Source: DASRDS01 sp035569435 (GTDB lineage Bacteria > Gemmatimonadota > Gemmatimonadetes > Gemmatimonadales > Gemmatimonadaceae). Taken from it: a stretch of 64,000 nt of DNA. Shown here in pieces: positions 43,413 to 50,190 of the stretch. A program made the position numbers and the translations under genes. Numbering within the stretch: position 1 is the stretch's first letter; each line of letters begins with the position of its first letter. The stretch covers positions 1 through 64,000 of the forward strand of contig DATMNB010000195.1 of the NCBI GenBank assembly GCA_035569435.1. Reading direction: 5' to 3'. The notes below the pieces were generated by a model. That model was given only the letters and a program-made list of their open reading frames with translations. It was not told the origin of the DNA and searched no databases.

Positions 43413-44260
43413 GGCATCAACCGTTCGATGCGCGTGACGAGAATGCCCTCGGCGCCGAGCGCCTTGAGGCCCGCGATCGTGCGATAGACCGTGTTGGATG
43501 CAACGACCGCGTGGACAGCGACCATCGTCCCGCCGTTCAAGACATCGATGACGGTGGGTCCATTGAGCCCCGGCAACACCGCGGTCACGCGATCGAGCGC
43601 ATGACGCGGCACGTTGGCCATGAGATAGCGCGTCCCACGCGCGCGGAGCACGGAGGCCAGGGCAGTGACCAGGTCGTTCAGACCGGTCGTGCCCGGCGCG
43701 GCGACGAGTCGGGCCGTCGACTCGAGCACGGTGGTGATCTCGCGCAGCCCATTGACCTTGAGCGTCGAGCCCGTCGATGTCAGATCGACGACGATGTCGG
43801 CGATCCCCAAGTGCGGCGCGACCTCGCAGGCGCCGGAGACCGGGACAATGGTCGCCGGGCATCCGGCGTCCTCGAAGAACCGATGCGTGAGGCGTGGGAA
43901 CACAGTTGCGACACGAAACGGCGTCGGGGCCGCTTGCAGGTCGGCGAACGACGTGACTGCGCTCTCCTCGTGTGCGGCGACGACGAGCCGGCAGGCACCG
44001 AACTCGAGGTCAAGCAGCGTGTCGAGCTCGCGCTGCGATTCGGCCACGAGATCCCAGCCGGTCACACCCGCGTGCGCGGCACCGTCCGCGACGAACTCGG
44101 GGATGTCCTGCGCCCGGACGAAGATGGCCTCGAACTCGCCGCCGAGCGATGCAGTGAGCGCTCGATCGCCGCGCGAGCGCACACCAAGTCCCGCATCCTC
44201 GAAGAGGCCGCGTGTGTCGTCGGCCAGACGGCCTTTGTTTGGCAATGCAATGCGTAGCAT
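43409..44260 (-). CDS. hisG: ATP phosphoribosyltransferase HisG (long form)
   Basis: Catalyses the committed first step, ATP + PRPP to phosphoribosyl-ATP. The 283-residue length and the C-terminal domain (about 210-283) identify the long, homohexameric form, in which an ACT-like domain mediates histidine feedback inhibition. Motifs: ALPNKGRLADDT at the N-terminus, GVTGWDLVAES, and the PRPP-binding region ADIVVDLTSTGSTLKVNGL. It is the first structural gene; its ATG lies 17 bp after the U-run of the attenuator, so expression depends on read-through controlled by the leader peptide. Confidence 0.96.
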   Translation of the reverse strand: MLRIALPNKGRLADDTRGLFEDAGLGVRSRGDRALTASLGGEFEAIFVRAQDIPEFVADGAAHAGVTGWDLVAESQRELDTLLDLEFGACRLVVAAHEESAVTSFADLQAAPTPFRVATVFPRLTHRFFEDAGCPATIVPVSGACEVAPHLGIADIVVDLTSTGSTLKVNGLREITTVLESTARLVAAPGTTGLNDLVTALASVLRARGTRYLMANVPRHALDRVTAVLPGLNGPTVIDVLNGGTMVAVHAVVASNTVYRTIAGLKALGAEGILVTRIERLMP

Positions 44261-44277
44261 GAGTTTCCCGGATAAAC

Positions 44278-44306
44278 AAAAAAGGCCCGTCCTCTGCGGA
44301 CGGGCC
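44278..44306 (-). terminator. Intrinsic terminator of the his attenuator
   Basis: On the minus-strand transcript GGCCCGUCC (44306-44298), loop GCAGA, GGACGGGCC (44292-44284) form a perfect 9-bp GC-rich stem, followed by six U residues (44283-44278). An alternative pairing partner, GACGGGUC (44369-44362), lies inside the leader peptide codons. It can pair with the 5' half of this stem (eight pairs, one G-U), forming the antiterminator. Confidence 0.9.
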
Positions 44307-44335
44307 TGGCGTGAGAGCGCGGACTGGGTGTTACA

Positions 44336-44419
44336 TCACCCGACGCACGCCACAACGCCTCGACCCGTCGGGCCGTGGCCATGGTGCGCATGATGATGCT
44401 GCTGCAAGATCACGTTCAT
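44336..44419 (-). CDS. hisL: Histidine operon leader peptide
   Basis: A 27-residue open frame, too short for usual gene calling. It reads MNVILQQ, then HHHAHHGH, then GPTGRGVV and ends ACVG before TGA at 44336. Six of the eight central residues are histidine. When charged histidinyl-tRNA is scarce, a ribosome stalled on these codons would leave segment GACGGGUC free to pair with the terminator's 5' arm and allow transcription into hisG. When histidine is plentiful the ribosome covers it and the terminator forms. The start ATG lies six bases after TAGGTT, so the mRNA may be leaderless. No other function is plausible for such a histidine run directly before hisG. Confidence 0.92.
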   Translation of the reverse strand: MNVILQQHHHAHHGHGPTGRGVVACVG

Positions 44420-44425
44420 GAGCCC

Positions 44426-44454
44426 AACCTAAGGTGATGTGGGCAGATTGCCAA
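44426..44454 (-). promoter_or_regulatory. Candidate his operon promoter
   Basis: Minus strand: TTGGCA (44454-44449; five of six matches to TTGACA), 17-bp spacer, TAGGTT (44431-44426), six bases, then the leader ATG. The -10 is weak but fits the TANNNT-N6-start pattern of the region. Confidence 0.5.
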
Positions 44455-44526
44455 GGCCGTCCTGAGCGAATACGTTGATCGGGACTCCTGAGTGAATTGG
44501 CACTGACGATTTGGAGGCTTTTTCGT

Positions 44527-45060
44527 ATGCGGATCTACCAGCTGACCCTCGCGACAGGCATGATGGCACTCGCCGCCTGCAGCGGCGGTGACAAAGGTGC
44601 GAGCGGTGGCAGCATGATGAGGGACACGACTTCAGCGCCGGCAGCAGCGCCCAAGGACACGACGGCGGCAGCGGCGGCGCCAGCAGCAGGGGCAGCGCCG
44701 GCGGCAGCAGCGGCGGCGATCACGGGTAAGACCGTGACGGTGAACATGATCGGCGACGCCAAGGGCTATCGCTTCGAGCCGGCGACGATCACGCTCAAAG
44801 TCGGCGATGGGATCAAGTTTGTGAACGTGACGGGCGGCCCGCACAACGTGACGTTCTGGGCCGATAGCATCCCGGCTGGTGCGGCCGCCGCGCTCGGCGC
44901 CAACATGCCGAACACGACGTCGCCGTTGACGGGCCCGCTCCTGATCGCGCCCAACGACACGTACACGGTGTCGTTTGCTGGGACCAAGGCGGGGTCGTAC
45001 AAGTTCTACTGCACGCCGCACCTGGCACTCGGCATGAAGGGTTCGATTACGGTTCAGTAG
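44527..45060 (+). CDS. Cupredoxin-like lipoprotein 1
   Basis: A 177-residue blue-copper (plastocyanin/azurin-type) protein. A lipoprotein signal (MRIYQLTLATGMMALAAC) is followed by an alanine/threonine-rich linker to about residue 65, then the cupredoxin domain. Copper ligands are His in GGPHNVTF and Cys, His and Met in YCTPHLALGM. It probably carries electrons in the periplasm, anchored to a membrane. The ATG at 44527 has GGAGG upstream. It diverges from the his leader and is followed 11 bp later by a membrane ATPase-like gene. A close paralogue is at 47238-47798. Confidence 0.9.
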   Translation: MRIYQLTLATGMMALAACSGGDKGASGGSMMRDTTSAPAAAPKDTTAAAAAPAAGAAPAAAAAAITGKTVTVNMIGDAKGYRFEPATITLKVGDGIKFVNVTGGPHNVTFWADSIPAGAAAALGANMPNTTSPLTGPLLIAPNDTYTVSFAGTKAGSYKFYCTPHLALGMKGSITVQ

Positions 45061-45071
45061 TCCGTAGGCGT

Positions 45072-46766
45072 GTGACTGACGTTCGCCCGCCGTCTGGCGG
45101 GCTGGCACAATGGCTGGCGGCGCGAGCGCGCAATGCGCTCCGCCGCCCGCTTCGCATCGGGGGCGTGAGCGCGCTCGTGTTTGTGACGGCGCTGCTCACG
45201 CTCGTGCTGATCCCGCGGCATGCGAGTCGGACGGCGCGACTCCTGATGCCGTCGCCGAGTGACTATCCGGATACGGCGCTGCTCCTCCGCCAGACGCGGA
45301 GCGCCGATTCCCTGAAGGACGCCGCGGACTCGGTGGTCGCGCGCCTCCAGGTGCGCGCGACACGGCTGGCGGCGGCGGACACGTTGCCCACGGACTTGGC
45401 GGCACGGCGTGACTCGCTCGTCGTCCAGGACGCCGAGTTGTCGCGCGCGCTGCAGCGAGCCGAGATGTCGCCGCTTGCGGCGTCGTTTCAGGCGCTGGGG
45501 GCGGTGCGGGAGCTGCGGGGCGATCCGCATGTCGCGCTGCTCGTCGATTCGCTCGGTGATGTGGCGCGGGCGCGCGCGGCCTTTGGCGAGGCGGGGGGTG
45601 TCGATCCGATCTACGTCGCGTTGACCGCGCGGCTCAACGCCATCGGACGATCGATCCAAGGGATCGCCGAAGCGCGGCGCGATGCCGTGCGCGCGGAGTT
45701 GGCGCGGTTGGGTGGGAGCGCGTCGGCGTCGGCGGTGGCCGCGGCGACGGTGCGCGCGCGGGCGCGGCAGGATTCGGTCGCGCGCCGGGACTCGATCGCG
45801 CGCGCCGAGTTGGGGGAAGCGCGGCAGCGAGTAACGGCGCTGCAGGCGCGCGTCGAGCGGGCGCGCGAGCTGACCAACGTGAGCGCGCCGCCGATCGATC
45901 TGTTGGCGGCGGCGATCGTACTGGGGGCGGCGCTCGGGTTCGCGGTGACCTTTGGCGTCGAGGTCTGGAAGCCGCGGGTGGCGGACGCTGGGGAAGCCGA
46001 GCGAACGACGGGGGTACGGACGCTCGCGGTGTTGGCGCCGCCGGTGCCCAACGCGGAGCGCGCGCGGCGGAGCACCGATCGGACGGTGTCGCCCCTCATC
46101 GACGCATCGTCGACAGAGTATCGGTTGCTCTATCTCGGCCTGGCCGGCGCGGGGTTGCCGCTCGTGACGGTGACCGGCGACGAGAGCGACGTTGTGGCGA
46201 CGGTGGCCGCCAACATCGCCGTCGCCGGCGCACTCGACTCACGAAGTACATTGCTCGTGGATGCTGATCCGCGGGTCGCGGCGGCGACGGGGATCGTCGC
46301 GGCACGATTGGCGCCTGGGGTGTCGGACGTGTTGGCCGGCACCGTGAGTTGGCCCGAGGCGATCGTACCGGTCGTGATCGGGCGGGACCGGTCACTCGAT
46401 GTGATCCCTGCGGGCGGCGACCCGCGCGCGGCGTGGCCGGCGCAACACGGCTCGGCGCTCTCGGCCGAGTCGCTGCGCGCCGAGCTCTCGCGGTTGGCGC
46501 GGCGCTACGACCTGCTGGTCATCGCGGCCCCCGCCGGTTTGGCGCAGGTCGGGCCCGACTCGGTCTTACCGGGCCCCGACGTCGTGCTCGCCGCGCGCAT
46601 CGCCTACACGACATTGGCCCGTCTCACGGCCGCGGCCAACGCGCTCCGCACGTCCGGCATGCAACTGCGCGGCGTCGTGCTCTGGGATGCCGACTCCGCC
46701 CCGCTCGCTCCGCACCGGCGACTGCATGCGCGACCGGGGAGCTTGCCCGCGGTCACGATTACCTAG
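45072..46766 (+). CDS. Wzz/BY-kinase-like membrane protein with degenerate ATPase domain
   Basis: A 564-residue protein with a membrane segment (IGGVSALVFVTALLTLVLIP, about 29-48), a long alanine/arginine-rich coiled-coil region (about 80-270), a second membrane segment (LLAAAIVLGAALGFAVTFGVEVW, about 277-299) and a MinD/BY-kinase-like C-terminal domain. The topology is that of polysaccharide co-polymerases fused to tyrosine autokinases. The Walker A loop is degenerate (VTVTGDESDVVATVAANIA, without GKT/S), while the A' motif LLVDADPR is kept, and there is no C-terminal tyrosine cluster. I infer a non-kinase regulator of surface polysaccharide export; no polysaccharide genes are adjacent. Confidence 0.7.
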   Translation: MTDVRPPSGGLAQWLAARARNALRRPLRIGGVSALVFVTALLTLVLIPRHASRTARLLMPSPSDYPDTALLLRQTRSADSLKDAADSVVARLQVRATRLAAADTLPTDLAARRDSLVVQDAELSRALQRAEMSPLAASFQALGAVRELRGDPHVALLVDSLGDVARARAAFGEAGGVDPIYVALTARLNAIGRSIQGIAEARRDAVRAELARLGGSASASAVAAATVRARARQDSVARRDSIARAELGEARQRVTALQARVERARELTNVSAPPIDLLAAAIVLGAALGFAVTFGVEVWKPRVADAGEAERTTGVRTLAVLAPPVPNAERARRSTDRTVSPLIDASSTEYRLLYLGLAGAGLPLVTVTGDESDVVATVAANIAVAGALDSRSTLLVDADPRVAAATGIVAARLAPGVSDVLAGTVSWPEAIVPVVIGRDRSLDVIPAGGDPRAAWPAQHGSALSAESLRAELSRLARRYDLLVIAAPAGLAQVGPDSVLPGPDVVLAARIAYTTLARLTAAANALRTSGMQLRGVVLWDADSAPLAPHRRLHARPGSLPAVTIT

Positions 46767-47202
46767 ATTCATAGCGCATCTCGTTGTTCGCGACGAATCC
46801 CAGTCGTTCGTACATCGACCGCCCCGCGGCCGAGGCGTGGAGGACGACGCGGGTAATCCCCTCGGCCTGCGTCCAGCCGAGAATGGCGTGCATGACGAGC
46901 ACCGCGATCCCGCGGCGGCGCCAGGCGGGGTCGGTGTAGATGTTCACGATCAGGGCTTCCTCGTCGACGACCCGATCCGGATGCGCATGGTCGGGGCGTG
47001 GGAGCAGCTTGCGCCGCTGCGCGCCGCCGCCGGCCACGAGGAGCGTGGGCTGCTCGAGGGGAGCGGCAACCCACGCTACGTATGCGCCATCGGTGAGCGC
47101 GGTCTCGAAAAAGGTGACCGAGCGCACGGTCAACTCCTCGGCCGCGGACGCGTCCACTCGGCCCATCTCCTGAAACATCATGACCCGTTGCCGCGCGAGC
47201 AC
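46759..47202 (-). CDS. GNAT family N-acetyltransferase with unclear start
   Basis: A GNAT domain with the acetyl-CoA-binding motif as VNIYTDPAWRRRGIAVLVMHAILGWTQAEG and C-terminal LHASAAGRSMYERLGFVANNEMRYES. Family similarity extends upstream to VSVRRATVADAPVLARQR (to about 47237), yet there is no ATG, GTG or TTG in frame between there and the cupredoxin stop. The first canonical start is the GTG at 47202, inside the conserved N-terminus. Either a rare start codon is used, translation couples from the cupredoxin, or the start has been lost. Its 3' end overlaps the convergent kinase-like gene by 8 bp. Acetyl acceptor unknown. Confidence 0.78.
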   Translation of the reverse strand: MLARQRVMMFQEMGRVDASAAEELTVRSVTFFETALTDGAYVAWVAAPLEQPTLLVAGGGAQRRKLLPRPDHAHPDRVVDEEALIVNIYTDPAWRRRGIAVLVMHAILGWTQAEGITRVVLHASAAGRSMYERLGFVANNEMRYESR

Positions 47203-47237
47203 CGGCGCATCGGCGACCGTCGCGCGACGGACGGAGA

Positions 47238-47798
47238 CTACTGCACCGTGATCTTCGCAATCATGCCGAGCGCCAGGTGTGGCGTGCAGTAGTAGTGGTA
47301 CGTCCCCGCCGGCGCTCCCGCGAACGACACGATGTACGTCTGATTGGGGGTCACGAGGAGTGGCCCCGAGAGCGGTGATGTCGTCCCGGGCATGGCCTTC
47401 CCGAGGACCGCTGCTGCCCCCGAGGGAATGCTGTCCGACCAGAAGGTCACGTTGTGCGGTCCACCCGTGGCGTTCACCCATTTCACTCCGTCCCCTGCCT
47501 TGAGCGTGATCGTGGCCGGCTCGAACCGATATCCCTTCGCATCGCCGACCATCTGCACCGAGACTGTCTTGCCAGTGATCGCCGGCGCCACATCGCCGGC
47601 GGCGGTACTGGTGCTGTTGGCCGGCGCCGCGGCCGTGGTCGTCGGCGCCGCCGGTGTCGTGGTCGACGTAGACGCGCCCGCGGCCGACGCTGCCTTCGCG
47701 CTCGCAGCCGCATCGTCCCCGGTCGACGTACATCCGGCGCCGGCGAACAGCCCCGCCGCGGCTGCTGCGGCGATGAGTCCAGTGTAATAGCGAGTCAT
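47238..47798 (-). CDS. Cupredoxin-like lipoprotein 2
   Basis: A 186-residue paralogue of the protein at 44527. It has a lipobox-type signal (GLIAAAAAAGLFAGAGC), a longer Ala/Thr/Ser linker, and an almost collinear cupredoxin domain with the same ligands (GGPHNVTF, YCTPHLALGM). By eye about 26 of roughly 113 aligned domain residues differ. The ATG at 47798 has GGGGG upstream. The stop is just before the GNAT gene on the same strand. Confidence 0.9.
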   Translation of the reverse strand: MTRYYTGLIAAAAAAGLFAGAGCTSTGDDAAASAKAASAAGASTSTTTPAAPTTTAAAPANSTSTAAGDVAPAITGKTVSVQMVGDAKGYRFEPATITLKAGDGVKWVNATGGPHNVTFWSDSIPSGAAAVLGKAMPGTTSPLSGPLLVTPNQTYIVSFAGAPAGTYHYYCTPHLALGMIAKITVQ

Positions 47799-47931
47799 GT
47801 TCGGCGAACCCCCGTGAGGTAGTTGGTTGTGGCGTTCCGTGAGCAAGGCGCGCACCGACGGCTACGATGTGGGCCGAGTGCGCCGAGCGGGCTGGAGCGC
47901 GACACCACCGCGCGCGTATGCTTTGCGGGCC

Positions 47932-48366
47932 ATGTGGTCCGACACGCTTCTGCTCGCCGAGCGAGCCGCCCTGCTCCGGCTCGCCATGTGGGCCGCCGCG
48001 AGTGTGGTGGCCGGGACGGCGGTGTTTGCGCTGCTCGCGGTCAGGCGGATGCGGTCGCCGCTCCTGGACGGGTTCGCACTGCAGATGGTGATCTGGGGCA
48101 CCATAGGGGTGGCGCGCGTCCTCGAGGGGATGGGGGCACTGACGCCGCGCGATCTGTCGGCGGCGACGCGGCTCGATCGGTGGGTGTGGCTGCTCACGGG
48201 GCTCGATGTTGGCTTGGTCGCGGTCGGCGCGACGGTGGCGATCACCGGATGGTTGCTCGGCCGGCGGTTGGGCGTGATCGGCGCGGGCATCGGTGTCATC
48301 GTGCAGGGCGCCGCGCTCTTCGCGTTGGATGCCCGGTTTGCCACGATACTGAGCGGGCTCGTCTGA
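47932..48366 (+). CDS. Four-helix membrane protein, unknown function
   Basis: A 144-residue hydrophobic protein with about four membrane segments (LRLAMWAAASVVAGTAVFALLAV; FALQMVIWGTIGVARVLEGM; WVWLLTGLDVGLVAVGATVAI; LGVIGAGIGVIVQGAALFALDA). It resembles small DUF6992-type membrane proteins, but I am not certain. TATGCT lies nine bases upstream of the ATG, so a nearly leaderless transcript is possible. Confidence 0.65.
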   Translation: MWSDTLLLAERAALLRLAMWAAASVVAGTAVFALLAVRRMRSPLLDGFALQMVIWGTIGVARVLEGMGALTPRDLSAATRLDRWVWLLTGLDVGLVAVGATVAITGWLLGRRLGVIGAGIGVIVQGAALFALDARFATILSGLV

Positions 48367-48419
48367 TCGTAGCGGGCGGGGTTGCTCGGCGGGCCGCTCG
48401 GGGCGATCTTCGACAAACG

Positions 48420-49046
48420 GTGTCAACCACGGGCTACTCCGATCGTGTCAACCACGCGTTTGCGTTCGCGGCCAAACACCACGACACGCAGGTGCGCAAA
48501 GGGACAGCGCTCCCGTATCTGACCCGGCCCCCGAATGTCGCGGTGATCCTGACGCGCTACGGTCAGCCGGAAGACACGGTGTTGGCGGGCATTCTCCATT
48601 CCGTGGTCGAGGGCTCCGTGCGCGATGGGTTCACGCGCGATGAGCTCGACGACTGGATCGGCGCCAAGTTTGGCAGCCATGTCCTGGAGACCGCGCTCGC
48701 GGTCGCCGAGCGTCGGACAGACGACAGCGGGGTGGAGCTGTCACCCGAGGAGCGGAAGGCCGACGCCGTGGCGCGTCTCGCCGCCGCACCCGAGGCCGCG
48801 CGCTGGGTCTGCGCGGCCGACGCGCTGCACAGCGCGAGCACGATCCTCGCCGACTTGAAGCGCACCGAGTATCCCGAGACTGTCTGGGCGCGCACGCATC
48901 GCGGGCGCGAAGGCACGATACGCTGGTACCGCCACGTCTACGATCGGCTCGTGACCGTCGGATTCTCGGCGTTGATCATGGGCGAATTGGCGGAGACCGT
49001 CGAGGCCCTCGAGCGCCGCGGCACGGCGGCTGTCGCGCAGTCGTAA
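48420..49046 (+). CDS. HD-domain protein of the (p)ppGpp hydrolase fold with altered metal motif
   Basis: A 208-residue single HD-type domain (HAFAFAAKHHDTQVRKGTALPYLTRP..AVILTRYG), matching the N-terminal part of SpoT/RelA hydrolases. In active enzymes the central motif is HDVVED; here it reads LHSVVEGS, so the metal-binding aspartate and the catalytic acid pair are changed. The LSPEERKADAVARL and CAADALHSASTILADL segments are otherwise recognisable. Hydrolase activity is therefore doubtful. Start GTG 48420; no clear ribosome-binding site. Confidence 0.75.
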   Translation: MSTTGYSDRVNHAFAFAAKHHDTQVRKGTALPYLTRPPNVAVILTRYGQPEDTVLAGILHSVVEGSVRDGFTRDELDDWIGAKFGSHVLETALAVAERRTDDSGVELSPEERKADAVARLAAAPEAARWVCAADALHSASTILADLKRTEYPETVWARTHRGREGTIRWYRHVYDRLVTVGFSALIMGELAETVEALERRGTAAVAQS

Positions 49047-49064
49047 CTCATCGCGTCGCGGCAG

Positions 49065-49415
49065 ATGTTCTCTGGCGCGCACGTCATTCTCTACAGTAAG
49101 AACGCCGAGGCGGACCGCGCGTTTTTCCGCGATGTCCTCGGTTTCGCGTCCGTGGATGCCGGTCATGGCTGGCTGATCTTCGCCCTACCGCCGGCAGAAG
49201 CCGCCGTTCATCCGTCCGACGCGAGTCTCGCCCACGAGCTCTATTTCATGTGCGACGATCTGAACGCCGAAATTTCTGCCCTCGCACAGAAAGGCGTGAC
49301 GTGCTCTCCGGTGCAGGAGCCGCGGTGGGGTTCCACTACGAAGATGCGGCTTCCCGGTGGAGGCGAGGTCGGCCTCTATCAACCCAAGCATCCGACGGCA
49401 GTAGGGCGACCCTGA
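49065..49415 (+). CDS. VOC family protein (glyoxalase/bleomycin-resistance fold)
   Basis: A 116-residue single VOC module: AHVILYSKNAEADRAFFRDVLGF, WLIFALPPAEAAVHP, HELYFMCDDLNAEISALAQKGV, then MRLPGGGEVGLYQP. Metal ligand candidates are the N-terminal His and C-terminal acidic residue; the substrate is unknown. It begins 18 bp after the HD-like gene and converges with the gene at 49417. Confidence 0.85.
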   Translation: MFSGAHVILYSKNAEADRAFFRDVLGFASVDAGHGWLIFALPPAEAAVHPSDASLAHELYFMCDDLNAEISALAQKGVTCSPVQEPRWGSTTKMRLPGGGEVGLYQPKHPTAVGRP

Positions 49416-49416
49416 T

Positions 49417-50112
49417 TCAGCTGTAGCGGAACGCGTCCAGGCACGCCTGGAGGCGCGGCACGGTATCATCGACCGTGGGCACCCGCAGCCCGATCGCATG
49501 GTCCGGCCAGCGGATGATCACGACGCGCGGCGCACGCCGCGTGATCCGTCGCCCGAGCCACGTGCGTGGCAGCGAGCGCACGTGCAGTGTCACTTCGCGA
49601 ATCGGCCCGATGTCGACCGCCGGCGGCTTGCCCGTCGGCGCCGGTCGCTTCCGTTCCCACCAACGTGGTGTCCCAGCGGCCCGCGCCTGAAAGCGGAGCC
49701 CAGCGGCGCCCACGTACAGCACACCGGCCAGCGTGAGTCGCGGCGCGACGATCGCGCTGCATGGCAGCCGCCACTCGTAGCCCGCCCGCTCAGGCGGTCC
49801 CGGCACGAGACGCGGATCGCCCGCGTAGAGCGCATCGGCCAGCCGCTCTTGCCGCTTCCGCCGGCCGCGCACGGTGAACCGACTCACGAGGAGCCCATTC
49901 AACGCACCGCCCCAGATCGCGAACGCCGCCGCGACGAGCGCACTGCTCCGCCACGCCTCGCCGTGCAACGTCCAATCGACGTTGAGCACAAACCACGTGA
50001 TGCCAAATCCCACGCCATATACCGCGAACAAATAGCGCGGCCACCCGTCCCAGAACCCCGTATCATCGACTGAGTACGCCGCGCGCGGCACCAGGTTTTG
50101 CATCATCCTCAT
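49417..50112 (-). CDS. Two-helix membrane protein with C-terminal beta domain
   Basis: A 231-residue protein with two N-terminal membrane segments (YLFAVYGVGFGITWFVLNV and SALVAAAFAIWGGALNGLLVS), then a region resembling a PH-like beta domain (CSAIVAPRLTLAGVLYVGAAGLRFQAR and VDIGPIREVTLHVRSLPR). Function unknown. It lies 78 bp downstream of mcr on the same strand, too far for coupling but possibly in the same transcript. Confidence 0.65.
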   Translation of the reverse strand: MRMMQNLVPRAAYSVDDTGFWDGWPRYLFAVYGVGFGITWFVLNVDWTLHGEAWRSSALVAAAFAIWGGALNGLLVSRFTVRGRRKRQERLADALYAGDPRLVPGPPERAGYEWRLPCSAIVAPRLTLAGVLYVGAAGLRFQARAAGTPRWWERKRPAPTGKPPAVDIGPIREVTLHVRSLPRTWLGRRITRRAPRVVIIRWPDHAIGLRVPTVDDTVPRLQACLDAFRYS

Positions 50113-50190
50113 GACGATCGAACACCGACGCGATCACCGCGACGCGGTGTCTGTATGGTTCCGGAACAGTCGCGGAAACGTACACTCATC

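Noticed and set aside
44062..44391. Longer minus-strand frame overlapping hisG and the leader
   Set aside because: It is in a different frame from both hisG and the His-rich leader peptide, and has no recognisable domain.
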